64,000 nt of DNA from Chaetoderma sp. LZ-2023a (taxonomy: Eukaryota > Mollusca > Caudofoveata > Chaetodermatida > Chaetodermatidae), in assembly GCA_034401795.1 (NCBI GenBank), contig CM067367.1, forward strand, positions 81,666,395 through 81,730,394, read 5' to 3'. Under the pieces are notes generated by a model. That model was not told the DNA's origin. It ran no database searches and was given only the letters and a program-made list of their open reading frames with translations. Of this stretch, positions 14,085 through 27,365 are shown one piece after another. A program made the position numbers and the translations under genes. The number at the start of each line of letters is the position of its first letter. Within the stretch, counting starts at the first letter, position 1.

Positions 14085-14395
14085 TTATTTATCCATCGAT
14101 CATCTGACGTCATATGACGTCATGATTAACTAAGTGACGTGTATGATGACCATGACGTCATAAATGATTCGAAATAGTCCGTCTTTACAGCTTAATAGGC
14201 CGTCACGTTGTACAAATTGTATGTCTTTACCATTTAATAACTATTATGTTGAATATGTTGAAACTTAATTGACTGGACGATGCTGCTGCTATAGGCAGCA
14301 ACAGCGCCCAGCCAAATTAGTTTCAACATATTTACCAGCCTACCTGTATAGTTTTCTGGAAATAGATAGTCAGGGAGTTCAGGGATCGATCTATC
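14085..14395. repeat. MITE-like element with CRE-like motifs and hairpin
   Basis: The 310-bp block aligns with 59,837-60,335: 'tatccatc.atcat.tgacgtcat..', 'gatgaccatgacgtcataa', 'gtccgtctt', 'ccatttaataa..atgttgaatat', then the hairpin. Several TGACGTCA-like palindromes lie in the first 80 bp. It looks like a full-length copy of the hairpin repeat family together with its leader. Confidence 0.5.
14248..14335. repeat. Hairpin repeat, best copy
   Basis: The left arm GTTGAATATGTTGAAACTTA pairs with the right arm TTTCAACATATTTAC, and the inner GCTGCTGCTAT pairs partly with AGGCAGCAACAGC. Most positions of the two arms, about 40 nt each, are complementary. Confidence 0.65.
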
Positions 14396-14399
14396 CCAA

Positions 14400-15762
14400 C
14401 ACGAGCGAGGTGTGGGTGGAGGTTAGATTGGTAACATTATCCTCTAGCAGTGAACATGCAAAATACCACTGGCATAGAAATCAATCTCCGTGCGTGGGAG
14501 CACTATTTAATAGGTCACACGAATAAAGCTAGTTATATTTGAACAACATACTAATATTGATACATTAGCCATACACAATGCTTAATTAATGGGTATCCAT
14601 TTATCTGCAATTGTCATATTCGATTGTTCGTAGTCCCTATCAACCAATTCTATTCAGCTCATGCAAGGCAGCTCCGTTAGCAGTGTTTGCTATTTGACTT
14701 AAAATAGTCAGACGGTGCCCGATAGATACGTGCCAGTTAATCTTTAGTACTTTAATAAATACTTCACTCTGATTTATAGCAGTAAATGACAAATCTACTA
14801 TCCTACTCCGACCTGCCAGATTGGAAGAACTCACTTTCAGCTTAATTAGTTTAACTGGACAATCCATAGTCCCAGCTCCAATAAATCATTACGGCGCGAG
14901 CTTTGTTTACTTTAATAATCTGAGATAAAATCCCTGCTGTACCACAGCATATGTTCGAAGCAATGCGTTTGATCCGGTGTAGTATAAGCATGATGTATAT
15001 TAGAGTTGATCACTGTAAATCCCTACACATGTGTATCCTTTATCTATAGGCAAAACTCTTAAATATGTTCCGTCGGGCGAATTTTCAATGTGTATTTGGC
15101 TTCATATGCGTAGTGTGTTAGCATAACTTACTCGCTATTAGATAAATGGTATTTTCAGAGCCACAATTTAATTAAATTTGGAAGTTTGCTATTCAAACAC
15201 AATTTTCCAGAAATGTGTCTAATTTTTACTTAGTTTTTGCGCACTTACGTGGTTGTCTTATGCCTGATTAGGTGGTCTGTTAGAATTGGCTTCTGTAGGT
15301 GCATAAGAGCTCGGATCATATGGTATGTTATGTTCATCTTATATAGCCTTTTCAGTGTTATTTTCTTTAAGAGGTTTGAAGAATATTATATCATGGTTTT
15401 ATAGTACATAAACAAAATTAGACAGAAGATAAGATGCAACCTGCTGATAAGCTCTTATAACAGTATGTATGTAGACTGCGTATGAGCTATGTACCAACTA
15501 CAGGTTCAAAAAGAGGCGTGGATGCATCGATGGACACTGGCGTAGGCCAACTGACTATAGTCAGTTACAAGCTTATGTTAGCCGAGGTTTGTAGCGATAG
15601 AGATTCTCATTCCACTTTCAAAATCATTTATTGACAAGTTATGCTAATATTTCCTCTGTGGCCACATTAATTTCAATAAGGTGAAATCCGTCAACGCTAG
15701 AGACCCAAGGGCTTGACGTTCAATCGCACAATTTAGAGCATTTGTCCAGTTAAGCTCACATC

Positions 15763-15765
<3 letters not shown>
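14400..15765. other. Non-coding, no gene seen
   Basis: No exon, RNA gene or named transposon was found. AT-rich and without long open frames. Confidence 0.5.
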
Positions 15766-15767
<2 letters not shown>

Positions 15768-15811
<44 letters not shown>

Positions 15812-16240
15812 TTCTCCCTCCCTCACTGACCCACCTACCCACCCGCCCAACCACACACCCACCTACCCACCCACCCACCTACCTACCCATCCACCCACCC
15901 GCCCGCCCGCCCGCTCTCACTCACTCACTCACTCATTCACTCACTCACTCCCTCACTCACTCCCTCCCTCCCTCCCTCCCTCCCTACCTCCCTCCCTCCC
16001 TCCCTCCCTCACTCACTCACTCACTCACTCACTCACTCACTCACTCACTCACTCACTCACTCACTCACTCACTCACTCACTCACTCACTCACTCACTCAC
16101 TCACTCACTCACTCACTCACTCACTCACTCACTCACTCACTCACTCACTCACTCACTCACTCACTCCCTCCCTCCCTCGCTCGCTCGCTCGCTCGCTCGC
16201 TCGCTCGCTCGCTCACTCACTCACTCACTCACTCACTCAC
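15768..16240. repeat. Pyrimidine-rich compound microsatellite
   Basis: In order: (CT)n, CCAC/CCTA units, short CACT and CCCT blocks, a long (CACT)n from about 16,012 to 16,165, then (CCCT)n, (CGCT)n and (CACT)n. Each block differs from the next by one base in a tetranucleotide unit. Confidence 0.95.
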
Positions 16241-18020
16241 TATCGCCGTCCCTCGTCCATATGCATATCTTTCTTTTACCACAGTGGTGAACTACTTCGA
16301 CAAAGGACAATTTTACTATGTTTCACCCCGAGAAATCTTGACTCAGCTGTGAACAAGTAAACAATTAGATACTTTCTAGATTTAAGATTACCAAGATGGT
16401 CGATCTCCGATAACAGCTGCCGGTCGGTAATCTTTCCTCCTTGTCTGTACTCGCAGGCGACTATACGCGACCTTTTAATGAATAACTCCATACCCATACA
16501 TTTTGCGCGAAATTAGGTGCTTACCCATTCAAATACACTGGATAATATGCACTCGGACGTAGTTAGTTGTTTATTTTTCTGTCATTGGGCCCCTGATTTT
16601 TAGGTTTCATTTATCCAAGACTATACATTCTATCATGTATACCCATTTATTCTCTCGGTGTATGTGGGCAAGGAGTGAATGAAATTGTCCACGTTTTCAA
16701 ACACGTCTAGCTAGTCCACCACTGATGCAGTATGAGCGCTGATTAGTGCGCCAAGCAGATTCCAACGCTCTGACTATCAGCTTATATCGTGGATTTGATA
16801 TCGTATGTACCCAGCATCCAGCTTGATTCTTCTGGCGCTACTTAATCCTTCTTGTGTTAACGTAACTCTGCAATGGCCAAGACCGCCAAAAGAATAGACT
16901 ATGTAGTGTCTTGAGGAGTGCCCATTCTGTCATCCAAGAGAATATGATTTTTTTTCAATTTACCACTGGATAAATGTTACCGAGCCAGTCACTCCAGTGG
17001 TAAATTTTCAAAAATAAGCTTCTTTCAGACAGGCACACATACATTAGCTAAGAAAAAGTTGGGCAGCACCTGTAGTGGTCTTGAGTAATATCAATTTGCA
17101 TAATAACAAACATTTGTTTTTTGTAAATTTGTTTATAAAGCTTATTATTTTCTTGAAAAATCTTGACCATTAAAGGGGTGATTGATATAAGCAACATTTT
17201 GAGCACTTTGAGGCGTTGTTGACACAAGAGGGGTTATGTAACCATTCGTGTATCACGTCATCCCCTTCGATACTATGTCGGGAAACGTACCTTGTGCATA
17301 ATGGGTGGACATTGACATTGTAATTTCCCCCGAATTGGGGGACACAGATAGCCATATCAAACCAGAAAATAGTAGTTCACCGTGTGATATAGAGCTCGCA
17401 GTCTTTTGTATGAAGACTAGTTAACATAAAAATAACCCTTCCTAATTCGTCTTAAAATTGAAAAACAGGCGCCTCAGAATGAGGAAAAAATGTACTGCCA
17501 TTGCGTATGTGCTGCTATCACATGCGCCCCTGGATGGATAGAGTCGATTAGAAGGTCTCTATCAAATTAGTGATAGGGGGGTTCAATATGATGCCAAAAG
17601 CAATGCAGTCTTTAGTGGTGTGTTTACATTCTACCTGCGTAGATAGACATTGTTCTGATCTGGCTGTCTCCGAAGTGGAGTCTCTGTAGCAGTCTTCTTG
17701 TGTTGATGCCGTTAGATGATGGACGATCATTATTTTAGAGACATATTCTCGGTACTAAGCCACGTCTCTATATTTAGATTGTTCAACTAACTTAAGTATC
17801 TACCTGGATAACCCCCTAACCGCGCCCCATGGCGTTGTACACAAAAGCTTCTCTCAATGAACAGTTGCTTTAGTTGGTTTATGGGATTTGCCGAAGATTT
17901 AGATATATACGTGACGTGTATTATTCCACAGACGGTGTCCCTGGCGTTGCTTCATCCTAAGACGATTTCTTAACCCTTTGATTCCAGATGGCCGAATTCA
18001 GCAACTCATTTACAATTTAA
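16240..18020. other. Non-coding, no gene seen
   Basis: AT-rich sequence with no recognised gene. Two near-complementary 'ttaccactggataaa...gagccagtcactccagtggtaaatttt' segments at about 16,960-17,010 form an inverted repeat. A close relative of it lies at about 53,945-54,015, so this is another small dispersed hairpin. Confidence 0.45.
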
Positions 18021-18027
18021 TAAGTAT

Positions 18028-18105
18028 TATGATATTTCCAACTTTATTTGACTCTGAGTTGTTGCTGACTTCCTGCTACAATAGCATCTAAGTATTCAAT
18101 AACGT
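18028..18105. repeat. Diverged hairpin-repeat copy
   Basis: The AATAAGTATTATGATATTTCC leader and TTGTTGCTGACTTCCTGC core resemble the hairpin family, with 'taagtattcaataacgtaactg' at the right. The arms are decayed. Confidence 0.35.
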
Positions 18106-18589
18106 AACTGAATAATTATCCTTGGAATTGAGAATCTGGGAAATTCATGGTACAGGTGGCTAAGTAAAATTAGATTGCAACATCGTTAATGCGTGGGATA
18201 CATTATAAAATCATCAAGCGCGTGTATGAAGATGCCCATCACTAATAGCATCGGCCAGATCCAATCAAGGAGAATCCGTTTGTGCGGCGATATCCCCCTT
18301 TAGAATAGCCACTGATTGAATATATGAAGCCGTTAATCTATCTAAGACATTATAGAACACATTCTAGTCCCAGTACTTGCCTTTGCTAGACATTTCGATC
18401 CTCATTTTGTCTGATGGTATCGTAAAGCTACAGGTGACTCAATGGACGAGACAAGCATGAGGAACTTGGTGCCCTAGGGGATGCGTATGAAACATAAACG
18501 TTAATCTTAGAACATATTCACACAATTTCTTGCTGCATGATGTCCGGTCAAATTATTTGCAAGGACGAGAAAGCAGAGACAGTGGGAGA

Positions 18590-18596
18590 GAGAGCG

Positions 18597-18656
<60 letters not shown>
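18590..18656. repeat. (GA)n microsatellite
   Basis: A GA tract with a few GAGC interruptions, immediately before the left boundary of copy B. It may mark where copy B was truncated. Confidence 0.9.
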
Positions 18657-18843
18657 GTGGGGTGGAGGGAGAGAGAGGGATAAGGAGAGCAAGAAAGAGG
18701 GAGTAAGGGAGATGTAGCTGGGTACGCGCCGCCCATCCTGGATTTGTTTCCTGAACACGCCCTCCTGGGTAGAGACATGAGCGTATATAGGCCTATGGGA
18801 GAGATAGCGTTGCGAAAACGACTAAGTTCGTTAAAACGCATGA

Positions 18844-18856
18844 TGCGCATGCGCGC
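18844..18856. promoter_or_regulatory. NRF-1-like palindrome
   Basis: TGCGCATGCGCG fits the published NRF-1 consensus (YGCGCAYGCGCR). It lies about 380 bp upstream of the TATA box of copy B and is not preserved in copy C, so it may be chance. Confidence 0.3.
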
Positions 18857-19090
18857 GCCAGGATGCTGTTTTGATAGAGCATGTAGTTATAACCAAGCTA
18901 GGATGGCGCTTTTAGTGTACCGAGATGGTACCCTGTAATCCTTATTGATTGACTGTTCCCGTTAATTCTGACATTGATCAAGACCAAAATTTAACGGGCT
19001 TTTTAAATCTATAAGCCATTTCAGAATCGGTTGAGAAATGGCTGAGTTATCCACGGAAACCCCTTCTTGATTATCTTCAAAATATTGCCG

Positions 19091-19235
19091 TGACGTCATA
19101 ACCACATGGACGTAAAACTTCTAGAATGTTCTAGAACATTCGGCTGTGCTATTATTAGCTACGCGCTGATTGGCTGTTGCTCGAACGATGATTGGTTGGA
19201 GCCTGCGCCTGTGACGTCGCGAGGAGTATAAAAGG
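19091..19235 (+). promoter_or_regulatory. Heat-shock-type promoter of copy B
   Basis: In order: a CRE (TGACGTCA, 19,091-19,098); a heat-shock element of five contiguous alternating units TTC-GAA-TTC-GAA-TTC with 2-bp spacing (19,119-19,141); two inverted CCAAT boxes (GATTGG near 19,168 and 19,190); a CRE-like GTGACGTCGC (19,211-19,220); and TATAAAA (19,227-19,233). Alternating 5-bp nGAAn units are the known binding site of heat-shock factor, and three or more in register make a strong site. The layout matches animal hsp70-type promoters. The predicted start lies near 19,255. That it is heat-inducible is inference. Confidence 0.7.
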
Positions 19236-21791
19236 AGACGCGATCCAGTGATCGAGAGCATCCTCGGCCAGTGGCCGAACAGGTTGGATCTGTACCAGCT
19301 ACTATTAGCGCGACAGACAATACGCGTTTTACTTCGCTATGTGTCGGGTTTTTATCCCGTAGCTGGCAGTTGTCCAACCCACCGCACTAAAACAATTTTG
19401 TAACTTCCTACCTACGGGAGTAATTTGGAACTTCTGATAATTGTTCACGAATATCAATATCTACTTCGGAACACAAATTTGCGGTGAGACCTTTACGGCC
19501 TGAATATGTGAGTCTACATATGTAGAGGCAGGATGTTCTTTGATGGATGACTCGCCGGATCTGCCGGTTACGCCTAAAAGTGGTATTTCAATCGTCACTG
19601 CACTAATATCGTGTAGGTTCTTCTAACTTTCTACCGCAGCATGTACACTCTGCCCGGTGCGTCTTCAGAGCTGGCTGACGTACCCAGCACCGTGAAGCTT
19701 TTGTTTTGTATCTTCGTTTGCCTCTAGCAACCCCCGCGTGTGATCGGGTTGTTTACACTTTCATCCGTGCCATCGGTGTAAGGGGACTTTCTTCACCACA
19801 GTAGTACTATCGTATCTTTTGCTGACTGCTCATTAGCCATCCTATTAGGCTTACAGCGCTGAGCGATGTACTCCTGCCATGAGTGTTCTTGCTGAAATCT
19901 TGTTTGCGGAAAACAGCTTGCGGAACCAACCTGTGGGAACTTTCCAGCTTCCTGAGAATGCATCAACGCACGTCAAACTACGGAATCAATTTCAGTAACA
20001 CGGTAGCCTAACTTAAGAATGACTACCGAGTATTCAAGTAACTATATTGAGCAGTTTAATTATTTCTCTATATGTTTTTCGTTAATTGTATTGTATCCGT
20101 AAGAACGGCCCCGATGACTAAAAGGAACCGTAATAGTCTTAGGACGGCTAGTTAAAATTTCTGTATCTGTTTATAGATATTCTCATTTTCCTCCATGTGT
20201 TGCTAATCGCACTATAGTAGGTTCGTTAACCTGTACTGATATGTATACCTTGATCATTTGATACCATATTGATTGATCTGGTTAGATTATATATATATGG
20301 CCAGTGGCCATCCGTTCATATGTTTTGCTTATTCATAGAAAATATAGGACTGCAGTGCACGTAGGAAACACTATACAGCAACGCTTATATATGCAGCACT
20401 TTCTCCCGCCACCAACACTTTTTCACTGAGGGCGCTGTCCGTGCTATAACTCTGTTTAGCCCGGCATACTATCGACTAAACCTTTTCTATTCAGCTCAAT
20501 AGGATAGGTTCTAAATGATTCGAGACACTTTCTTCATTACGTACTCTGTAATATACTCTTCTCTTCTGACAGTGCGATAATCTAGCCCCGCACTCCGGTA
20601 AGACTCATAACTCCAAGGTTCTGTCTCTCTTCATCCTCGACTTAGCCTTGTGGCTTCTTAATTGTGTGGATGTCCCTATCCGCACCATGGGCTGATCCGA
20701 CTCTGGGAAACTATTGGGGTTTCCGAGTGGTGATGGCCAGGGTGTGGTGTCACATACATTTCCCTTGTATCTTTGGCTACTTAATAGTTCGCACTTTAGC
20801 CAATGTAGGAAAGTACTGCGAAAACATACATTAATTATTAGTTTTATTACTGAACAAACCTCCCGCACCGCAGTGCAAAACAGGGCACCTTGTATATAAA
20901 CCTAACGACAGGTTAAACGGTTAGTTCCACAGGACCCGGTGACAGGCGAGATGCGTACCCCCACCGAATTCCATTAGAATGTCTGAGCATGATATTTAGA
21001 TCTGCCATGCCCTTGCGGGAAGGACATTTATGGCGGGTATTCGTCTCTCTTACCCCCACCATAACGATAGAACAATGGTCTAATAATGATTTCGTGAAAA
21101 GTAACCCATATCTTGTAACGTTTTATGTGGCTACGGGGTGGGATGTCCGGATTCTTATCCAGTTCGGAGACCTTGCTACGTAACATGTATGAGCGCTGTC
21201 TTCAGTATTGATGTCTTAGGGCATCTGTTCTCAGTGACAGCCGTGTCTAATAGCTAGGTAGATGCCAGCCAGTTGCGGCCAAAAATAATTCTTGTTTTGA
21301 AAACAACTAACAGCTAATTAAGCAAAGCAGAAGGCCATCATAAATAAAGCGGCAACTACTAATTCAGTATACCAAGAATCACATAAGACGGTGACGAGGG
21401 AATCCATCAGAATCGCATGTCCCGTCTTCACGTAAAACAGTACGCACACCTATAGTCATAATCTTATTAGGTATGGTCTTTTCTTTCTAAAGCATTTTTG
21501 GTTGAAATAATAGAGTGGGCCCATTTTGCCTACTATTCTTCTCCCGCTTTAAGCAGTGGCGACGCCTTTCCGAGACGGAGGCCCATGCGCGGCACTTGCC
21601 TCTAGAAAGGAGTCAGTGACGACGGTGCATGCCCGGATAATACTCCTCACCCAAACTAGCACTAGGAGTAGTGCCCGCGTAAGGCACATAACTTTTCGTC
21701 TAAGATGACCTTCTTCCTTTCAGCATAGAGGCATACTAACTTATATAAAGTTAATTAGTTAAGTCTTGTGTACGGGAGCCTCCCTTGCGGG

Positions 21792-21826
21792 GATACCTCT
21801 GCGGACCTACGAGTCTGTGTGGTACC
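21792..21826 (+). other. Conserved hairpin in copy B body
   Basis: The inner stem GCGGAC / GTCTGT (two G-U pairs) closes the loop CTACGA. The outer arms GATACC and GGTACC pair except at one position. Copy A has different bases here but still forms a stem, and copy C differs by one base. Confidence 0.5.
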
Positions 21827-22214
21827 TCTGAGAGCCCCATGTTTAAAAGTCCATCTACCTGTCTCTATGGCTCGTATTATCGTATGCTCTTATTGCAGTA
21901 TTATCTAACATATTTATAATTGTTTAGGTAAACTCATTGTATAGACTTATATTTTTAGGTCACCAAATCATAGTCCATAGATCACGAAATTGCTATGGAC
22001 AGGCATACTGGTGACACAAATTCTTGTGATGAGACAGTTGTGTTTAATATTCGCGACGATGGTCGCACGGCTCCACCGAAACGATTGAGTTCCATCGGCC
22101 TTAGGAGCCGGTGTTTGTTTCCCGCAGGGCAGTCTCGTACAAGGTCCGTCACTCGAGACCAGATGCTAACCAGCGTCAACACTCATCATGCACTTGCGGC
22201 GCGGCAAGTTTGCA

Positions 22215-24590
22215 AGTAAGGCCTATGAATGTCTCAAATATTAGTTCAACATTTTAATTTTTGACAGAATGCACATACGTGATATATCCCATGTTTAAGC
22301 TGCTTGGCTACGTGTTATTGTGACAGAATATAAATTTATAGCATGCATTAATATGGGTGTAAAATTGTGTTCCTCTAGACCTAATGAGTGGAAAGATTGA
22401 AGACTACGACATGTATGCAGGAGCAATCTGTATGATGATCGAATCTTGATCATCTACAAACATAGTATGAAGCATTTTATTCTAATTATCACAAAACATT
22501 CACATACATTGTGCATCCCGCAATATATAGCTACGTCAGATATACACGAATATAGGAATGACCAATGAAAGCCGACCATCACAATGCATTTTCAAATTAA
22601 CGCCAAGTGGATTCTTGGGTAGCGCGGATAATCTTTTACAAATAACGTCCTAAGCCTATCCTGAAAGGAATTATCTCTTTTCGAACGTCTTCCGCTCCGG
22701 ACTCTAATGCGCTTGCCGGAGCCTTAGCGTTTGAGATGCAACACATCCAGAGAACACACAGAGCATAGTATTGCTAATAAAGCATGCAGTTTTCTTATAA
22801 ATAGCATGTGCTCTGTTTTTATTTTAAAGAGCACACCTGCGATGATGCGGAAGATCGTCCGGATAGGTTGATTAGAATCAGAGTGTTAGGCCGTCATATA
22901 TGTAATCAATGTTTAACTAAATGAGATGCGCTGCGTGACACATATATCCAATGGGCATGTCAGAGTACGGCAATAAAGCTACATAACTGTATCTTGCAGT
23001 ACTGAATGGAGATAACGACGTATGTAATATGTTAATGAAATACTACTTGGTGCAGTTTCTAGAAGCAATGTCGAAAAACGTACATGACTGAATTCAAATG
23101 GATGATACTGTTGTTCTCTATTGTACTATATTTCCCGAATTTGAAGTATGTGCGAGCATATCTTCTCTGCACGAGAAAGTACAATTGGGAAGATTTACAC
23201 TCTGTCAGTTATTATCTCTTTAGTCCACTGTTCCTCACAGACAAGAACGGTAGAAACGATATGTACTCTAAGGCATAGGCGATATGCCATTAAATGTGTT
23301 TTGAAACTTATTTAAGCGGGTGTGTGGTGTTGTTTCTGGCAGTGACATCTTCCAGTTGACTTAGTTTCAGGATATTCAACAGCTTTCATGCTTAGGTCTC
23401 TTGAAATTTCCACAATGACATTTTAATTATTAACATACTCAGCATGTACATACACAATTTCAATTAAGTAAATAATATGCTATATATGCGGCCATGTAAT
23501 GGTCAGAATCAGCAATTCCACTAATAATAAAACCAAAAGCAAAAATTTGAAACAGATTTTGGCAGATTTTCTGTTCCTTTTTCACAACATAAACTGAACT
23601 GTCAGTATTTTTAAGCCTTCCGGGTCAAGAACATGGTAAAGGATACCCAATTATGTTCTGCTAGTGAAAACATATTTTGTGCATCAAACGTCTCTTGAGT
23701 AAGCCTCATTTCTCCGTCTAAATTGGAACACCGCGAGCAATAATACAGCGTCAATAACCGTTCCATTGCCGGAAATAACATCCACAATTTCACAGCCCGT
23801 TATCGTTAGTATGATAAATTGCTTCTGCCATGCTTATCCTCGTCTAGCATTCCTTTATCATTTTAATGGTGACATTAGCCTGTGTTCGTAATTGAATAAC
23901 GTTATCGTGTTGAGATAGGATATCTTGATCAGTCATGTTTGTGTCAGTTAACAATGTAGTTATTGTGGCCGCGATCAATTGACGTGTTAGATCGCTGAGC
24001 TGAGAATCAATACTCCTTTCATATCAAGATAAGCAGTTATAATCTGTTGCACGTCGCGAGAATAACGAAAATTTATCTAAGAATAAGTGGTAAATCATTC
24101 CTGATGGGTTTGCAAAGATTGACATGTTGCCCTTTCTAAGTAGATCGTTGTTGTCGATTGCGGAACAGATTGAATCAGATATATTCTTATGGAGGGCATT
24201 GCATGACTAAAACTCATTTGTTGCTGATGTTGATGTGCATTACTTGATCGTGGGAAATTTTAAGGGAGACGGTACAAATGTTCCAGTTGAGTCCATTTTA
24301 GGCCGGTATAATGTAGGGCATCTTTTATATTGTGCTTGTCCTAATTTCTTTAACAGTCATAAGATGAATTGTATTGTCATTACGCTAATCTATTTCTCTC
24401 ATCAAATTGATTACCTTTAAAACGGTATTTGTTTGATGTCCTTCCATTGGTGCGTAACAATATGGTACCATAGGTTACACGTCACGCAGGTGTTATTTTG
24501 AATAATCATTAGGGGGAAATAGCAAATTTTACTACATTAAGTCAAACATTTGGGAAGCTGCTGCTGATACGTTATGTATACGGTTGTGTG
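22215..24590. other. Non-coding, one hairpin-repeat remnant
   Basis: No gene is recognised. A diverged hairpin-repeat copy lies at about 23,297-23,385 (TTTTGAAACTTATTTAAGC ... TTAGTTTCAGGATATTCAAC). Confidence 0.5.
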
Positions 24591-24596
24591 TCTGGT

Positions 24597-24604
24597 ATGC
24601 GCGC

Positions 24605-24683
<79 letters not shown>

Positions 24684-24712
24684 TCTGTGTGTGTGCGTGT
24701 GTGTGTGTGTAC
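24597..24712. repeat. (GTGC)n microsatellite grading into (GT)n
   Basis: A tetranucleotide GCGT tract of about 85 bp, followed by a GTGTGC/GT run. The flanking region to about 24,820 is rich in alternating purine-pyrimidine steps. Confidence 0.95.
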
Positions 24713-24839
24713 GTGGACGATAGTGGGCACGCGCGTTCGTGCCCATGTACACGCGCAAGTCCACGCGTACCTATGTGGCCATATGCGTGCGCGTGCGTCT
24801 CAGCGTGTATGTGCGAGTGTTGCATATGATTACAATTCC

Positions 24840-25770
24840 AGCGGCACAATGAAATAATAAAAGAATTACATAGGATAGATTTCGATGCGTATCCGAGAAA
24901 TGTTAACATATCTAAAATTGGGATGATTTTGTGCGGACTTCAGAGAGAATAGTTCTACAATCGCCTTTCGACAAAATGGCTACACGTGTATTTAATATAG
25001 TCTATACCGCTTAAAACTAATTGGCAATGATGACGTCATAATGGCTCTATGGGTAAGAAGGTCTCTCTGGGCATGCCCCTAAGTTACTCTGTATCGCCAT
25101 TTCGTAGGGCATATGATTATTCAAAACGAGAGAGTAACGCTGTGAAAAAGACGATTATGACAAGATTCAGAACACAGTTTTAGCGCAAGAATCAGTCTAA
25201 TTTTAAGACTCCCAAAACAGCAAATGGTCCATGGGAAGCGTTGCGTTAGGGCCGTGTATGAATTAAAATAGCGTAGCTGTAACATCGTTAATGGAATAAG
25301 TTCTGCAATGGTCCATCATTAACATTTCTTGCAAAAACTCGTTCAATAGAAATATGCTGAATTAAATTGATAACTTTGATATTAAATGGGAAGTCTTTTG
25401 AAATTCCCTGTAATATCATATATACATAGCGCACTTTGCACGGACCGTACAAGACAGTTTGTCGTGAGTAGTATATACATTAACGCTGCTAGAACAGAAG
25501 ACTGCCAGAACAGAGGATCGCCGATCGGCGGCTAGAGGATGGAGGTGGGCTGTTAGAACAGAGATACGCTCGGACATGTTCTTGCTGTACAGTAATTATG
25601 CACATACATTCCTCACATTCTAGCTCGGGGTTGTGTCCCGAGAAATACGCGATGCACCTTAAACTAACGCTTAAAACACTATCTTGCTGTTGTTATCTGT
25701 TAGATGTAATATGCCAGTTATCAGTAGGTCTGCGGCTAATAACTAGGACATAACGTCCTATCTAGGTGCT
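24840..25770. other. Non-coding, no gene seen
   Basis: No exon or RNA gene. Two short 'agaacagagga / agaacagagata' repeats lie near 25,490-25,565. Confidence 0.5.
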
Positions 25771-25776
25771 GGTATA

Positions 25777-26400
<624 letters not shown>

Positions 26401-26454
26401 CAGTCTGCCACCCCCACCCCACAGCCCCCAGGGATTCTATCAGAATAGAGGCGT

Positions 26455-26615
26455 GATAGCGTTGGAGCAGCTCGTCCGAACACACATTTAGAGACATATC
26501 CTTAGTGGTATACGAATCACCTGTGATCACCCACACATTACTTGGTCCGAATGCCCATTTAGAGACACACGTTGTGATCAACCACACATTGCAGGGTCTA
26601 ATCTTCCAGAAACGA
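26455..26615. repeat. Short tandem duplication, about 64 bp units
   Basis: 'catttagagacac' and 'tgtgatcacccacacatt' each occur twice about 60-64 bp apart ('tccgaac..acatttagagacatat', 'tccgaatgcccatttagagacaca'). No function is apparent. Confidence 0.5.
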
Positions 26616-26627
26616 ATTTGATCAACG

Positions 26628-27365
26628 TTGCGTACCATGGGTTACCACGAAGAACTATGGAGTTGTATTCATGGTGTAGGCTGTGCGGCAAGGCGGGAAA
26701 AGGTGGCAAGATCATTACATGACCTGGGCGACTATGCTAATAAATCGCTTGAGTCCTGGAGAGCTTCTCCTGACCTAATACTCCCAACAGTAGTAGACGA
26801 GTTACTCGCCTGAAATCCACCAACAACACAGGAGTTAAGAAGCTATCAACTGACAGAAATGACATTAATGGAATTATAGAAGTATTTTTATGACCTGGGC
26901 GGTCGGTCTACAATGATTCTAACGAGTTAGAACAAGAACATCTCGACGAGGCTGCTCAGACAAACACGTTGTCACGGCCAGTGTCACATCCGCATGGGGG
27001 ATTACCAGCAGGCTCTTCAAGCTGCTTTGACAATGCTCACTTGGCAGAACGATAAAGTGCCTACCATCTGCATCATGGTAGACTCTGGCCTGTTCAGAAG
27101 TTACACAGAGGAGCTGGTGCTGCATCGGCGGCAGACAACCACGTCCAGACCTTTCTACAACAGGGAAGTGGCAGACAGACATAATTTCCTCACGTGGGTG
27201 AAATCGGTCATAGATATTTTGTCCACAGATCGTCGCCGAAGGGATTGTATTGAGGTTTGTCTCGGAAGTGGGTCCCCTTTGGCATCTAATATCATGGCTG
27301 TCGGTGAGGCAGCCGCCACAGGTATGAGCAGTAGTATAACCAGCATCCTACACATGGACGGTTAA
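26628..27365 (+). other. Unassigned open frames at the left edge of the Polinton remnant
   Basis: A 61-codon frame (26,628-26,813) and a 123-codon frame (26,994-27,365) have protein-like composition but no motif I recognise. The second ends where the minus-strand reading frame of the Maverick begins, in a convergent arrangement with 18 bp of overlap. They could be degraded Maverick genes or chance. An alternative minus-strand frame covers 26,919-27,182. Confidence 0.25.

Larger units (their letters stand above)
18718..22210 (+). mobile_element. 3.5-kb heat-shock-promoter repeat, copy B
   Basis: This copy is an inverted version of copy C (40,270-43,790). Read by eye, identity is roughly 85-90% in the stretches compared, for example 'ccgcaccatgg.ctgatccga' near 20,681, 'ggtacgcgccgcccatcctgg' at the left end and 'gatcacgaaattgctatgg' near 21,979. 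It has a promoter block at 19,090-19,235 pointing rightwards and a body of about 3 kb. Open frames in the body (for example 20,989-21,183) are short, lack a recognisable domain and are not kept in the other copies, so the body is probably non-coding. I did not find the terminal repeats that flank copy C, so this copy is truncated or the ends have decayed. Confidence 0.75.
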
